Assembly (NCBI GenBank): GCA_964514485.1
Contig: CAZEWG010000015.1
Location: forward strand, 1-64,000
Direction: 5' to 3'
Source of the DNA: JAEZAA01 sp964514485
GTDB lineage: Bacteria; Pseudomonadota; Gammaproteobacteria; Pseudomonadales; Oleiphilaceae
DNA: 64,000 nucleotides
Shown here one piece after another: positions 8,274 to 17,370 of this stretch; the stretch's first letter is position 1, and each line of letters opens with the position of its first letter. Under the pieces are notes generated by a model. The model saw only the letters and a list, made by a program, of their open reading frames with translations. It did no database searches and was not told where the DNA came from. A program made the translations under genes and the position numbers.

Positions 8274-10057
8274 GTAACCTGGAACTGGGAGTGGTCGGCA
8301 ACTGCTCATTTTCAGCACTGATCAACCGCCAGGCACAGATTGTCTGGTGCTGCATGCCTCGCTTTGATAGCGATCCGATCTTCTGTTCATTGCTGCATGG
8401 CGACACTCCCGACTGTCCCGACAGCTCCTTTTCCATTGACCTGCTGGATTACAGCCACAGCGAACAGCATTACATCCCCAATACTGCCATTCTGATCACC
8501 ACCCTGGTGGATACTCACGACAACGCGGTGGAAGTCATGGACTTCGCCCCCCGGTTCAAGCAATACGGCCGCACCTTCCGCCCGATCGTATTGGTGCGCA
8601 AGGTCAGTGCAATCCGGGGAGCCCCCCGGATCCGGATCCGGGTGCGCCCAACCCATCTCAACGGCCTGGAACAACTGCAATGCTTTGAGGGTAGCAACCA
8701 CATCAGCTACCTGTCCGGCGACCGGGCCGTTCGCTTGACGACCAACGCCTCGATCACTGCCATTAAAGACGAACGATCCTTTGTTCTGAACCGCCCCTTG
8801 GCGATGATTTTCGGGCCTGATGAAGCGCCTCGGGAATCCGTGGCGGAAGTGGCCTCCAACTACTTCACCAAGACACTCCATTACTGGCGGGATTGGACTC
8901 GGTACCTGGCCATTCCGTTTGAGTGGCAGGATGCGGTGATTCGCGCAGCCATCACTCTCAAGATCAGCGCCTTCGAAGATACCGGCGCCATTATTGCCGC
9001 TCCCACTACCTCGATTCCGGAAGCCCCCAACAGCACCCGCAATTGGGATTACCGTTATTGCTGGCTGCGGGACGCCTACTTCACCGTACAAGCGCTGAAC
9101 CGCCTGGGTGTCACCCAGACCATGGAGCGCTACCTGGAGTTTATCGTCAACATTGTTGCCTCCGCCGAAAACGGCCAGCTCCAACCGGTGTATCGGGTCA
9201 ATGGCGAAGAAGAAATGGTGGAATACATCGTCGAGCACCTGCCCGGCTATCGAGGCATGGGGCCGGTGCGCATCGGCAACCAGGCCTATGAGCAGATTCA
9301 GCATGATGTCTACGGGTCGGTCATCCTGGCCGCCACTCAAATGTTTTTCGACCAGCGTATTTTCAAACCCGGCGATGCCAAGCTCTTTCAACGGCTGGAA
9401 GTGCTGGGGGAAACCGCCATCCGCATGCATGACCAGCCCGATGCGGGCCTGTGGGAACTGCGTGGCAGCAGTCACGTGCACACCTTTTCATCGGTGATGT
9501 GCTGGGCCGGCTGTGCCCGGCTGGCCAAGATCGCCCGGCACCTGGGCCTGACGGACCGGGCTGACTACTGGGATCACGCCGCCCAAGGCATCCACCGAAC
9601 CATCCTGGAACAGGGCTGGAATGAGGAACTCAACAGCTTTGTCTCCACCTTTGGCGGCCGGGATATGGACGCCAGCCTGCTGCTCCTGCCGGAGCTGGGC
9701 TTTATCGACTCCAAGGATCCACGCATGATCGGCACCGTGGCACAGATCGAGAAACAGTTGAAACGAGGCCGCTATATTTTCCGCTACGTGATTCCGGATG
9801 ATTTCGGCGAGCCGGAAAACGCCTTCACCATTTGCAGTTTCTGGTACATCGACACCATCGCCGCACAAGGTCGCCTGGACGAGGCACGGGATCTCTTCAA
9901 TGAACTTCTGGCACGCCGCAACTCCCTGGGCCTACTGGCGGAAGACCTGGACATCCGCACCGGCGAACTATGGGGGAACTACCCCCAGACCTATAGCATG
10001 GTTGGCATCATCAACGCCGCCATGCGTCTCAGCAAGCGTTGGGAGGAAGCATTATGA
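8270..10057 (+). CDS. Glycoside hydrolase family 15 protein (trehalase/glucoamylase type)
   Basis: 595 residues, the usual length for bacterial GH15 proteins. The N-terminal beta-sandwich begins LGVVGNCSFSALINRQAQIVWCCMPRFDSDPIFCSLL and is followed by the (alpha/alpha)6 barrel with RNWDYRYCWLRDAYF and, near the C-terminus, EDLDIRTGELWGNYPQTYSM. Members next to trehalose genes are often alpha,alpha-trehalases, while others act on alpha-glucans, so substrate is inferred from context only. The gene is coupled to otsB by ATGA and to otsA by another ATGA (10054-10057). Its place inside the synthesis operon suggests turnover of trehalose or use of a glucan precursor. Confidence 0.9.
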   Translation: MSNLELGVVGNCSFSALINRQAQIVWCCMPRFDSDPIFCSLLHGDTPDCPDSSFSIDLLDYSHSEQHYIPNTAILITTLVDTHDNAVEVMDFAPRFKQYGRTFRPIVLVRKVSAIRGAPRIRIRVRPTHLNGLEQLQCFEGSNHISYLSGDRAVRLTTNASITAIKDERSFVLNRPLAMIFGPDEAPRESVAEVASNYFTKTLHYWRDWTRYLAIPFEWQDAVIRAAITLKISAFEDTGAIIAAPTTSIPEAPNSTRNWDYRYCWLRDAYFTVQALNRLGVTQTMERYLEFIVNIVASAENGQLQPVYRVNGEEEMVEYIVEHLPGYRGMGPVRIGNQAYEQIQHDVYGSVILAATQMFFDQRIFKPGDAKLFQRLEVLGETAIRMHDQPDAGLWELRGSSHVHTFSSVMCWAGCARLAKIARHLGLTDRADYWDHAAQGIHRTILEQGWNEELNSFVSTFGGRDMDASLLLLPELGFIDSKDPRMIGTVAQIEKQLKRGRYIFRYVIPDDFGEPENAFTICSFWYIDTIAAQGRLDEARDLFNELLARRNSLGLLAEDLDIRTGELWGNYPQTYSMVGIINAAMRLSKRWEEAL

Positions 10058-11484
10058 AGCGACTCGTCGTGGTTTCGAACCGGGTACCTGCGGCCAAATC
10101 CGGCACAGGTGCGGGTGGCCTGGCAGTCGGAGTGATGTCTGCACTGAAAACCTCAGGCGGGATCTGGTTCGGATGGAACGGGCGTACGGAAGAAAGCAAC
10201 AAGCCGACTGAAATCACCCGCAAAGGCGCCATCACCTTTGCCACCCTTGGACTGACCAAACAGCAATACGACCAATACTACAAGGGCTACTCCAATGCCA
10301 CCCTCTGGCCCCTGTTTCACAGCCGCCTGAGCTTCGTGCATTATGACCGGCAGGAGGAACAGGGTTATCGGGAGGTCAACGAACTGTTCGCCGATCGCCT
10401 GCTGCCCCTGTTAGAGCCCGATGACATCCTCTGGATTCATGACTATCACCTGATTCCCCTGGCCTCCATTCTGCGAAGTCGGGGCGTCACCCAACCGATT
10501 GGCTACTTTCTTCATATTCCCTTTCCCCCCTACGATATTCTCCGCGCCCTGCCCAACCACATCGACCTCCTCAAGCAACTCTGCGACTTCGACCTGTTAG
10601 GGTTTCAAACCTCGAACGACGTACATAGCTTTCAGGAAAGCATCGAACGGGCGCTCCATGGCGAGGTTTTGAATAACAGCCTGATTCGAGCGAATGGTCG
10701 TGAACTGCGAATCGGCGCCTTTCCCATTGGCATTGATGCCCGCGAGGTCGCCGCAACCGCCGCCAAGATGCGCACTTCACCGGAGGTGCTCCGCCTGCAG
10801 GAAAGCCTCAGCGGACGGGCCATGATTCTCGGCGTTGACCGTCTGGATTACACCAAGGGGATCGAAGAACGCTTCCAGGCCTATGAAACTTACCTAAGGC
10901 GCCATCTCACCGACAGCAAACCGGGAGTCACCTACCTGCAAATCGCGCCCCCTTCCCGTGACGATGTGATCGACTACCAGGAACTCACCCGAACCCTGGA
11001 GCTGTCGGTGGGCCACATCAATGGCCAATTCGCCAAGTACGACTGGGTACCTTTGCGGTTTTTGCACCGCGCCTTTAATCGCAAGCTGATTCTGGGATTT
11101 TGCTCCGTGGCCCGGGTCGGCCTAGTGACCCCTTTGCGTGACGGCATGAACCTGGTGGCGAAAGAGTTTATCGCAGCCCAGCCCCCCGAAGACCCGGGCG
11201 TGTTGATTTTATCGCGCCTGGCTGGGGCTGCTGAACAGCTGGAGGAAGCCCTCTTGGTGAACCCCTACGATACCGATGGCATCGCCGACGCCCTGGATCA
11301 AGCCATCCGCATGAGCCTGTCGGAGCGTAAAGAACGCTGGTATAGCCTGATGAGCAAGATCAAACGCCATGATATCGATGACTGGCGGGAGCGTTTCCTG
11401 GCGGAACTGGACTCAGCACCCCAGCAGCCCCAACCAGTTACCAACGGCGTGGAAGCCCTCGCCGCGCACGAACGCCTTTATTGA
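10054..11484 (+). CDS. otsA: Trehalose-6-phosphate synthase
   Basis: 476 residues, GT20 family. It transfers glucose from UDP-glucose to glucose 6-phosphate to give trehalose 6-phosphate. The N-terminal loop SNRVPAAKSGTGAGGLAVG is the family start, HDYHLIPL is present, and the nucleotide-sugar site GVDRLDYTKGIEERF begins near residue 261, as in the E. coli enzyme. VTPLRDGMNLVAKEF is also conserved. The start is ATG 10054 with GGGAGGAAG just upstream; it overlaps the GH15 stop codon. It is the last gene of the trehalose operon. Confidence 0.96.
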   Translation: MKRLVVVSNRVPAAKSGTGAGGLAVGVMSALKTSGGIWFGWNGRTEESNKPTEITRKGAITFATLGLTKQQYDQYYKGYSNATLWPLFHSRLSFVHYDRQEEQGYREVNELFADRLLPLLEPDDILWIHDYHLIPLASILRSRGVTQPIGYFLHIPFPPYDILRALPNHIDLLKQLCDFDLLGFQTSNDVHSFQESIERALHGEVLNNSLIRANGRELRIGAFPIGIDAREVAATAAKMRTSPEVLRLQESLSGRAMILGVDRLDYTKGIEERFQAYETYLRRHLTDSKPGVTYLQIAPPSRDDVIDYQELTRTLELSVGHINGQFAKYDWVPLRFLHRAFNRKLILGFCSVARVGLVTPLRDGMNLVAKEFIAAQPPEDPGVLILSRLAGAAEQLEEALLVNPYDTDGIADALDQAIRMSLSERKERWYSLMSKIKRHDIDDWRERFLAELDSAPQQPQPVTNGVEALAAHERLY

Positions 11485-11606
11485 ATCTCTGACAGGTGCG
11501 GCCTCTTTCAGCCGGGGCCGCATCAACCGCTCCGCCGACCATGCAGGTCGGATTCTGTCTTGAGCGAGATTCCCAGTCCCGTTATCATACCGCCCTTACC
11601 TTTCTC

Positions 11607-11683
11607 GCCCCGGTGGCACAGCTGGATAGCGCATCCCCCTCCTAAGGGGAAGGTCACAGGTTCAAATCCTGTCCGGGGCACCA
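11607..11683 (+). tRNA. tRNA-Arg (CCT)
   Basis: The acceptor stem GCCCCGG (11607-11613) pairs with CCGGGGC (11673-11679), followed by A and an encoded CCA. The anticodon loop CTCCTAA (11639-11645) lies between TCCCC and GGGGA and gives anticodon CCT. The T loop TTCAAAT is standard. Confidence 0.96.
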
Positions 11684-11759
11684 TTCTTTACAGCGGCTGA
11701 AGTCATCGGTGGCTGGCGCACACTCTGAATGAGACTCCTACCAATCAACCTGCCGGGCT

Positions 11760-12137
11760 TTAAGCATCCCGCAGCTCTTCGGCCATCTCCGCAGGGCTGA
11801 TCACCACGCCTTCTTCGTCCCCATTGGGAAATACCGCCAGCAAGGTTCCGTCTTCCTGCATTCCCGGCAACCAGCGGGTGATCCAGGTTTCCAGGTCAAT
11901 GGCCTTGGGGGTGCAGTCCGACCAGTCGTCGTTGATCCAGAGCGCCGCGAAGTCCGGGTGGGGCCAGATGGGGAAGCACTCGTCGCCTTCGGAAGAGACC
12001 ACCGCCCAGCCTGACGGACTATACAGGCTCCAGACCTGCCCGTTCTTGGCCACCTGAGACATCAGGTATTGATAACGCTGCTCGGCAGGCATCCGTTCCA
12101 CAGACTTGAGTTCTTGCGGACTGAGAGTGTAGGTCAT
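11760..12137 (-). CDS. DUF2750 domain protein
   Basis: 125 residues, cytoplasmic. The conserved DUF2750 pattern is visible: an N-terminal helix (LKSVERMPAEQRYQYLMSQVAKNGQVWSLY), then GWAVVSSEGDECFPIWPHPDFAALW and a C-terminal WLPGMQEDGTLLAVFPN block. The family is widespread in gammaproteobacteria with no known function. ATG 12137 is preferred to an upstream in-frame start at 12185 because GGAGAC lies at a proper distance and the domain begins there. Confidence 0.85.
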   Translation of the reverse strand: MTYTLSPQELKSVERMPAEQRYQYLMSQVAKNGQVWSLYSPSGWAVVSSEGDECFPIWPHPDFAALWINDDWSDCTPKAIDLETWITRWLPGMQEDGTLLAVFPNGDEEGVVISPAEMAEELRDA

Positions 12138-12412
12138 GTCGATAAGTCTCCGTGGAACCTGCTCGGTTCCTTTACAAACCGCCACTCGTCAGCGACGGGG
12201 TTGCACATTAGTGTCTATTTTGGGCTGCTGATTTGATACCGCAAACCAGCCACCCATGAAATCTGGCAGCAACCGCGCCCTTTGTCCATTTTAAAAATAC
12301 GGATTAGTCAGCTTGAACAGTATTTTATATGCGATGACTTCACACGCTCTGCACCAACGAGTCCGTTCAAGGAGTTTCTGAAGCAGGAAAGTTTGGTGAT
12401 GGCGAGCCAATC

Positions 12413-12440
12413 GGGCAGGTCTGATCCTGCCCAACTTTTT
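12413..12440 (+). terminator. Intrinsic terminator or attenuator just before a gene
   Basis: GGGCAGG (12413-12419), loop TCTGAT, CCTGCCC (12426-12432), then AACTTTTTCC. It ends 18 nt before the ATG of the downstream gene, in its leader. The whole 320-bp gap 12138-12457 holds no convincing ORF. The structure therefore ends either a small unannotated transcript or an attenuated leader of the next gene. Confidence 0.6.
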
Positions 12441-12457
12441 CCGATATGGAGATCAAG

Positions 12458-13258
12458 ATGGTTCGTAGAAAGCACTCCGCAGTTCGTCACAATAATTATC
12501 ATAAGATACTGGTGTGTGTAGTTCTGGGCTTGGCGGCTATTGGTATCGCACTCACCCCTCTTGAGAATGCGCCACAAACCGATGAAGAAGCCGCTACCAA
12601 TCGCGACCTCGATCCGCTGCCGGGCTATGGCTTTACCAGAGAGCTCACCACCCCCATGGGGAATACCCGGAAGGCTGCCACCACAAAGCCCATGCCCGGA
12701 CAAAATACCTTACGACTTGAGCACCAGTCCTTCGTGCTGGAGCCTTTCAACGAGCCCGCTCTTTTACCCGATCTCGAACACCTGCTCGCCAGCCCCATCT
12801 CCACCTGGAGTATTCTCAAGACGATCTGGCGCCTGGATGGCACTCCCCATCTCACAGTGCGACTGAACAGAGGAGATGCGATGGCAGACCTGCCATTCTT
12901 TTCCGCTATCTCCCAGGCCCCCACCAAGTCCGCTACCCTGCCAAACGGCCAACGCCTCGCTGGATTTCGGGTTTTATCTCAAAGCCTGACGCTAAAACTT
13001 GGCGCCAGTTGCACCTTCTGTCAGACAAGTGGGGGGCTGGAGCCCGTCGTCAGTCCGGACAGCTCTGCGAGCCACGGCCTGAACTGGGGGCTCTTGATGG
13101 CCATGACCGACCTCTCCCAGCTCACCACGGCAGAGGCTGCGTCTACCGCCCACCTCTACGAAGGTTCGCAGGAAATCACCAAACCGGAATTGATGAAAAG
13201 CGCCGCCAGATTCCCTCTACCACTGTGGCCAGTGGGGGCCTATAGCAAACCCTGGTAA
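12458..13258 (+). CDS. Unknown protein with single N-terminal membrane helix
   Basis: 266 residues, not recognised. After a basic N-terminus (MVRRKHSAVRHNNYHK) there is one hydrophobic helix (residues about 14-31), so it is probably anchored in the inner membrane with a periplasmic body. A CxxC pair (GASCTFCQTSGG, near residue 185) is the only motif that stands out; it is not CxxCH, so it is not a heme c site. The tail is Pro/Trp-rich. GGAG (12448-12451) sits 6 nt before this ATG, favouring it over an in-frame ATG at 12446. It is convergent with ydbL and preceded by an attenuator-like terminator. Confidence 0.65.
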   Translation: MVRRKHSAVRHNNYHKILVCVVLGLAAIGIALTPLENAPQTDEEAATNRDLDPLPGYGFTRELTTPMGNTRKAATTKPMPGQNTLRLEHQSFVLEPFNEPALLPDLEHLLASPISTWSILKTIWRLDGTPHLTVRLNRGDAMADLPFFSAISQAPTKSATLPNGQRLAGFRVLSQSLTLKLGASCTFCQTSGGLEPVVSPDSSASHGLNWGLLMAMTDLSQLTTAEAASTAHLYEGSQEITKPELMKSAARFPLPLWPVGAYSKPW

Positions 13259-13299
13259 GAAACCAGTTGGCCCGCGGGAATCAGTTGGCCTAAAGAAAG

Positions 13300-13324
13300 T
13301 GGGTGCGGATTATTTCCGCACCCA
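13300..13324 (-). terminator. Terminator-like hairpin at end of ydbH-ynbE-ydbL
   Basis: The perfect 10-bp stem TGGGTGCGGA/TCCGCACCCA has a 5-nt loop that contains the ydbL stop codon region. On the minus strand it is followed by ACTTTCTTTA, a broken T-tract. Confidence 0.6.
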
Positions 13325-13660
13325 ACCATTGGAATAGATGTAGTGACCGGGACGGGTCTTTTCGATGGCCTTTTTGCCAGCAATCGCTTCCACATTGGAA
13401 ATGCTGATGCCGTTTTTACTAGCCAGGCGCTGATACTCCGCTTTGCGTGCTTCGTTAATCAGACGCACGATCTCCGCGGCATTTCCCTGAGCCTTGACCA
13501 CGCCCAGATAACCATCGGGCTGCTCACCCACCAACCCTTGCTCCTTGGCCTGATCCAACCCTGCCATGGCATCCTGCAGGCTCAGCGCCCACGCTGGAGT
13601 CCCCAGCAACAGCAGGACCATCGCGACGAAAACCGCCCTCATACGATTTAGCTGAAACAT
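13310..13660 (-). CDS. ydbL: YdbL family DUF1318 periplasmic protein
   Basis: 116 residues with a cleavable signal peptide ending TPAWA. The mature part is the DUF1318 domain (LGVVKAQGNAAEIVRLINEARKAEYQRLASKNGIS). In Enterobacteriaceae YdbL is encoded with YdbH and the lipoprotein YnbE, and it is implicated as a periplasmic helper of that bridge in moving phospholipids between inner and outer membrane. AAGGGG precedes the ATG. It is the last gene of the operon, 9 nt after ynbE. Confidence 0.88.
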   Translation of the reverse strand: MFQLNRMRAVFVAMVLLLLGTPAWALSLQDAMAGLDQAKEQGLVGEQPDGYLGVVKAQGNAAEIVRLINEARKAEYQRLASKNGISISNVEAIAGKKAIEKTRPGHYIYSNGWVRK

Positions 13661-13669
13661 GGCATCCCC

Positions 13670-13861
13670 TTAAAACAAGCCACTGGACTCACTGAACAAC
13701 TCGTCCAGCTCTCGATCCACTTTAACGTAAATTTCATGTTCAATCTTAACATTAAGGTTAATGTTGATTGGCTCGCTCGGCATTTCCATTTTGACCGTCG
13801 GTGTGCAGGCCATCAGCAAAATGGACATTAAAACCCCGAGCAAGGGGCGTACTATCACCAT
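13670..13861 (-). CDS. ynbE: YnbE-like outer-membrane lipoprotein
   Basis: 63 residues. A lipoprotein signal ends in LLMAC and is followed by TPTVKMEMPSEPININLNVKIEHEIYVKVDRELDEL, the YnbE pattern. In E. coli YnbE is reported to form an oligomer on the YdbH C-terminus at the outer membrane. ATG 13861 is chosen over ATG 13879: GAGGAAG lies upstream, and the longer form would put acidic residues at the start of a signal peptide. The longer form would overlap the ydbH stop by ATGA, so both remain possible. Confidence 0.85.
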   Translation of the reverse strand: MVIVRPLLGVLMSILLMACTPTVKMEMPSEPININLNVKIEHEIYVKVDRELDELFSESSGLF

Positions 13862-13875
13862 TGAGTCTTCCTCGA

Positions 13876-16518
13876 TCATGGGCTCTTGGTTGCCTGACGC
13901 TTTCTCAGCGCCTCACTAACGCGGTTTTTAACCGTGTCACTCAGATTGCTAGCCATCTGCAGGCTAGCCAATAGCATGGGTAGGTTTTCCTCCAGGTTGA
14001 TATTGAGATGAACCGGCGGACTCTCTCGCATTTGAGGGTTTTTCCCCTGTAACCGAACCCCCAACTTTAACTGTCCATCATCCTCATAGGTGATCTCGCT
14101 GGACAGTAGGGAGTAATGAAAATTTTCCAGCACTTCAGCCAGCAGTTCCATACGCGCATCATTCACCGCCAGTCCCTGGCTGTATCGCAGCACGCCACCC
14201 GGCGGACGGGCATGTAAATTCCCCTCAGCCATGGAAACCCCTTGGCGGGAAATCATTAGAGGCAAGTTTCCATCCAGGGTTCCTTGTCCACTTAAATCCC
14301 GCGTCGCGTATAGCTCCAGAATCCGGGAAAGATCGACACCCCGAATCAGCAAAGGAAGCGGCACCGGCTTGTCTGTCAGATCAAAGTGAACCGGCTCCGT
14401 CCACACTCGGCCCCCCAACAAGCCCAATTCCAACCGGCGTAGTGCCACCATTCCTTGTGACAAATCCCCGCTGGTGCTGGCATAACTCCCTTCGATCCAC
14501 AGGGGCCCCAGATCCAGCCCCGCATTAAGCCGCTCAACTTGCATGGATTGGCTGGTTACTTTGACCTGCTCGCCCTGCATCTGGAACAACAAGTCGGCGG
14601 ACAGACCGTCGATCAGCATCCGGTCATAAATGCCCCCCAAATCCCGCAGATGCAACTCGGCGTTCAGTGCCAAGGCCTCATCCTCCCGGGGGAAGACGAC
14701 TCGCCCCCGGGCAGACAATTTGCCCCGGCTAATCTCCAAAAGTTCCGGCCATGGTTTGAGTATAGCCGGCAAGGGGTTGGCGGCCAGGAAGTAGAGACTG
14801 TCAACCGCCCAGTCCAGCTCCATCGGCTGATCTGGCCGGTGCTGAAACCCGTATTCAATCGCCAGGCCGGACTGTGCCTGGGCTTGCCCCTGAACACTCA
14901 GCCCGCCCTGGCCATACTCCAACCGTCCCTGAGCCTGCCAGGACTGCGGATAAAGTTGCTCCTGAATCAGACGGCTGGTGACCAGATTTAACTGACTCTG
15001 CAACCGAGACATGCCTCCCCCGCCCTCGATCACAAACTGAGCTGGCTCCAGCCGTGCCTGTTCCAGCGCGAGCTCCGGCAGCTCCAGTCGCTCGGCGCTG
15101 AGCCAGGAGGTGGGCTTAAACTCAACTCGATAATCCTCCTGCCGCCAATGCCCCTGGGCCTGTAGCTCGAGGGTGGCATTTTGCAGGCGCACCTGGGGCG
15201 TAAAGCTCACCTGAGGGCTCTGGAGTCGCAGCCAGGATTCCCGAACCTCCGCCGCAAACGGCGCCGTCAAGGACACCACAACCCCTGCCCGGCCCTCCCC
15301 GCTCAACTCGCCCAAGCTCTCCAGCCACAGCTCCACAAGCGGCCGGGTCTCTGCCAGGCCCCGCCAGTCACCCTGACTCCGAAGCCGGACCTGGACAGGC
15401 CCCGGGTCCAGTCCCTCAAACTGCTGGAGAAACTCCACCCCCGGCAATCGGGCCAGCCTTCCTTCGGCCTGTAACTGGTAACGGCTCAACTGCCCTTCGC
15501 GCACCTCCAGGTCCAGCGCCAGCTCTCCCCCGGTGAGCTCGACCAAAGGAACCGAGCCCCCCGGCGCCAACTGCCCCGCCAGGGCCAGCCTTCCCGTCAA
15601 CGCCTGTTGCAGGCCTCCCGGGCCCAGTTGAGCAGGCAGCTGTAGATCCCAGGTGCCACGCACTTCCATTGCCGGCAAGGATTGGAGCGCGGTTGCTTCC
15701 CGCAGCCTTGGCTGCCATTGGGCGAGCCATTCCAATAGCCAAGGCTGGGCAATACCACTCTGGACCCGCAGATGCCCTTGCATACTCGTCATGTCATGAG
15801 GGGCCTGCTGAAAGGAGCCTTGCCCCTGCACCACCGGCAAACCATCCAGCTCAACCTCCGCTTGCCAAGTCGCGTGCTCGCCCATCATCCCTTGCAGATT
15901 GGCAGTGACCTCGTGATCAAGATGAAACAAACGGATTTGTAGCGAGGTGATTTGCTCTTTAACGGAGAACTGGGCGGTGCCAGATAATTGACAGCGGCCG
16001 TCTGCACAGGGCAACACCACCTGCAATTGATCGACAGAAATTTGACGAGGCAGCCAGCCTGGTACGGACCAGCCCCGGGGCGCCAGCTTGCCATCGGCGC
16101 CCCAAGCCTCCCCGGAGGCGGCGCCAGACTCCACTGTGACCTGTAGCTGTTGGGCCTCGACCGCTCCCAACCGGGGCAGCCAGCCCCCTTGCCACTGCCA
16201 GCCCAGATGAACCGTCCGTGCCTGAACCACCAGCCCCTGTCGCTCCTTGGAAGTGCTTCGCACAAAAGCCAGCTGCTCCAGGATCAAATGATCCAAAGCC
16301 CAGGACTGAACCTGGATGTCGAGCTCCTCAATCCCTTGAACCTGAAGCCATCGTTGCAGATACCAGCCACCGGCCAACAACAGAAGGACTGCGCACAACA
16401 CCAGTATCAAGACGCTCCACAACAACCAGCGCCAGAGGCTGCGCACGGAGGATTGAGGGGGAGGAGTCACGGGCTGCCCGGCCGGGGCCTGACTTGCCGT
16501 GGGAGAAGACTCAGTCAT
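13876..16518 (-). CDS. ydbH: YdbH-family AsmA-like intermembrane lipid transport protein
   Basis: About 880 residues. One N-terminal membrane helix (SLWRWLLWSVLILVLCAVLL region) is followed by a very long beta-rich periplasmic body with the repeating pattern of AsmA-like bridge proteins. The C-terminal dicarboxylate-like block LRYSQGLAVNDARMELLAEVLENFHYSLL is typical of YdbH. In E. coli YdbH, TamB and YhdP together carry phospholipids to the outer membrane. ATG 16518 is the likelier start; a TTG at 16548 is in frame. It heads the ydbH-ynbE-ydbL operon and is divergent from the sigma-54-linked gene at 16677. Confidence 0.9.
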   Translation of the reverse strand: MTESSPTASQAPAGQPVTPPPQSSVRSLWRWLLWSVLILVLCAVLLLLAGGWYLQRWLQVQGIEELDIQVQSWALDHLILEQLAFVRSTSKERQGLVVQARTVHLGWQWQGGWLPRLGAVEAQQLQVTVESGAASGEAWGADGKLAPRGWSVPGWLPRQISVDQLQVVLPCADGRCQLSGTAQFSVKEQITSLQIRLFHLDHEVTANLQGMMGEHATWQAEVELDGLPVVQGQGSFQQAPHDMTSMQGHLRVQSGIAQPWLLEWLAQWQPRLREATALQSLPAMEVRGTWDLQLPAQLGPGGLQQALTGRLALAGQLAPGGSVPLVELTGGELALDLEVREGQLSRYQLQAEGRLARLPGVEFLQQFEGLDPGPVQVRLRSQGDWRGLAETRPLVELWLESLGELSGEGRAGVVVSLTAPFAAEVRESWLRLQSPQVSFTPQVRLQNATLELQAQGHWRQEDYRVEFKPTSWLSAERLELPELALEQARLEPAQFVIEGGGGMSRLQSQLNLVTSRLIQEQLYPQSWQAQGRLEYGQGGLSVQGQAQAQSGLAIEYGFQHRPDQPMELDWAVDSLYFLAANPLPAILKPWPELLEISRGKLSARGRVVFPREDEALALNAELHLRDLGGIYDRMLIDGLSADLLFQMQGEQVKVTSQSMQVERLNAGLDLGPLWIEGSYASTSGDLSQGMVALRRLELGLLGGRVWTEPVHFDLTDKPVPLPLLIRGVDLSRILELYATRDLSGQGTLDGNLPLMISRQGVSMAEGNLHARPPGGVLRYSQGLAVNDARMELLAEVLENFHYSLLSSEITYEDDGQLKLGVRLQGKNPQMRESPPVHLNINLEENLPMLLASLQMASNLSDTVKNRVSEALRKRQATKSP

Positions 16519-16607
16519 GACCGTCGAGCCATTGCCATGGAAACACAAGATTTCACCAGGTGCCTGGGCCTCACCGGCCGATCGCTGATTCTTGAGCCTT
16601 CGCTTAA

Positions 16608-16623
16608 TGGCCTGTTTTTTGCT
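16608..16623 (+). promoter_or_regulatory. Sigma-54-type promoter of the 16677 gene
   Basis: TGGCCT-GTTTT-TTGC matches TGGCAC-N5-TTGC closely. GG (16609-16610) and GC (16621-16622) are exactly 10 nt apart. The expected start is near 16634, giving a leader of about 43 nt. Confidence 0.65.
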
Positions 16624-16676
16624 TGATTCATTGAAAATGACAACCGATTGACGGACGAGAACATGGAGTCGCTAGC

Positions 16677-17321
16677 ATGAGCCTCATCAGCCCTGAACGC
16701 CAATACGCGATCAACTATGAAATCTCCCGGGAGGCGCCCGCTGCGCCGACCCCGTCCAAGACGGCGAAACAAACCGCGAAAGTTCCTGAGTCCACGGCCA
16801 GGATCCTGCAGGATGACCTGGTCACCCTACAGGGACAGGCACCAGAGCGCCCCGTAACCAGCAAGATTCCTTTACAGGATTTCCAAACCAGCGTAGGTCA
16901 GGATCAGGCGATGATTCAAGCCACACTGCGTAATAAGCTGGCCGAGTACGGACTGCGCCCCAACACCAAGGCCGAAATCCTCCGGGACGGACAGGGCATG
17001 CTGCGCCTCATGGCGAATGCCCCTCAGGCGCTGCTGTCACAGATCAGCCAAGACCTGAACAATAACGGGGAGTTTCGGGCAGCTTTCGCACGACTGAGCC
17101 AAAACCAGCCCACCCTGGACTATGTCGCCAACGTCAAAAAACTGTCATCCGCCTACGGCAGCGCCAACAAGCTCTTTAACAGCCTGGTTAGCACTCATGG
17201 TGACAACAACAGCTTGAGCGACATTGCCACCCGCTACGACAATCTCAAACAAGCGCTAGGGGGTGAGCTCAAAGCGCAAAACCCGGTCCATTCCAGTTAC
17301 CGCTTTGTCCTGAACGCCTGA
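16677..17321 (+). CDS. Unknown protein, sigma-54-linked
   Basis: 214 residues, not recognised. No signal peptide or membrane helix is visible. The first 60 residues are Pro/Ala/Thr-rich and probably disordered. Residues 70-214 look all-helical (MIQATLRNKLAEYGLRP; ALLSQISQDLNNNGEFRAAFARLSQ; YDNLKQALGGELKAQ). Its strong sigma-54-like promoter suggests it belongs to a flagellar, exopolysaccharide/PEP-CTERM or nitrogen regulon, but nothing in the protein decides which. It is monocistronic, between ydbH and yciO, both on the other strand. Confidence 0.65.
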   Translation: MSLISPERQYAINYEISREAPAAPTPSKTAKQTAKVPESTARILQDDLVTLQGQAPERPVTSKIPLQDFQTSVGQDQAMIQATLRNKLAEYGLRPNTKAEILRDGQGMLRLMANAPQALLSQISQDLNNNGEFRAAFARLSQNQPTLDYVANVKKLSSAYGSANKLFNSLVSTHGDNNSLSDIATRYDNLKQALGGELKAQNPVHSSYRFVLNA

Positions 17322-17370
17322 CGGGGTGTCAGCCTCCAGTCAAAGACCAGGGAGCACCTCACCCCGCTTG

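Noticed and set aside
11607..11683. tRNA-Arg(CCT) as a possible integration site for a mobile element.
   Set aside because: No integrase, no repeated tRNA 3' end and no foreign-looking genes follow.
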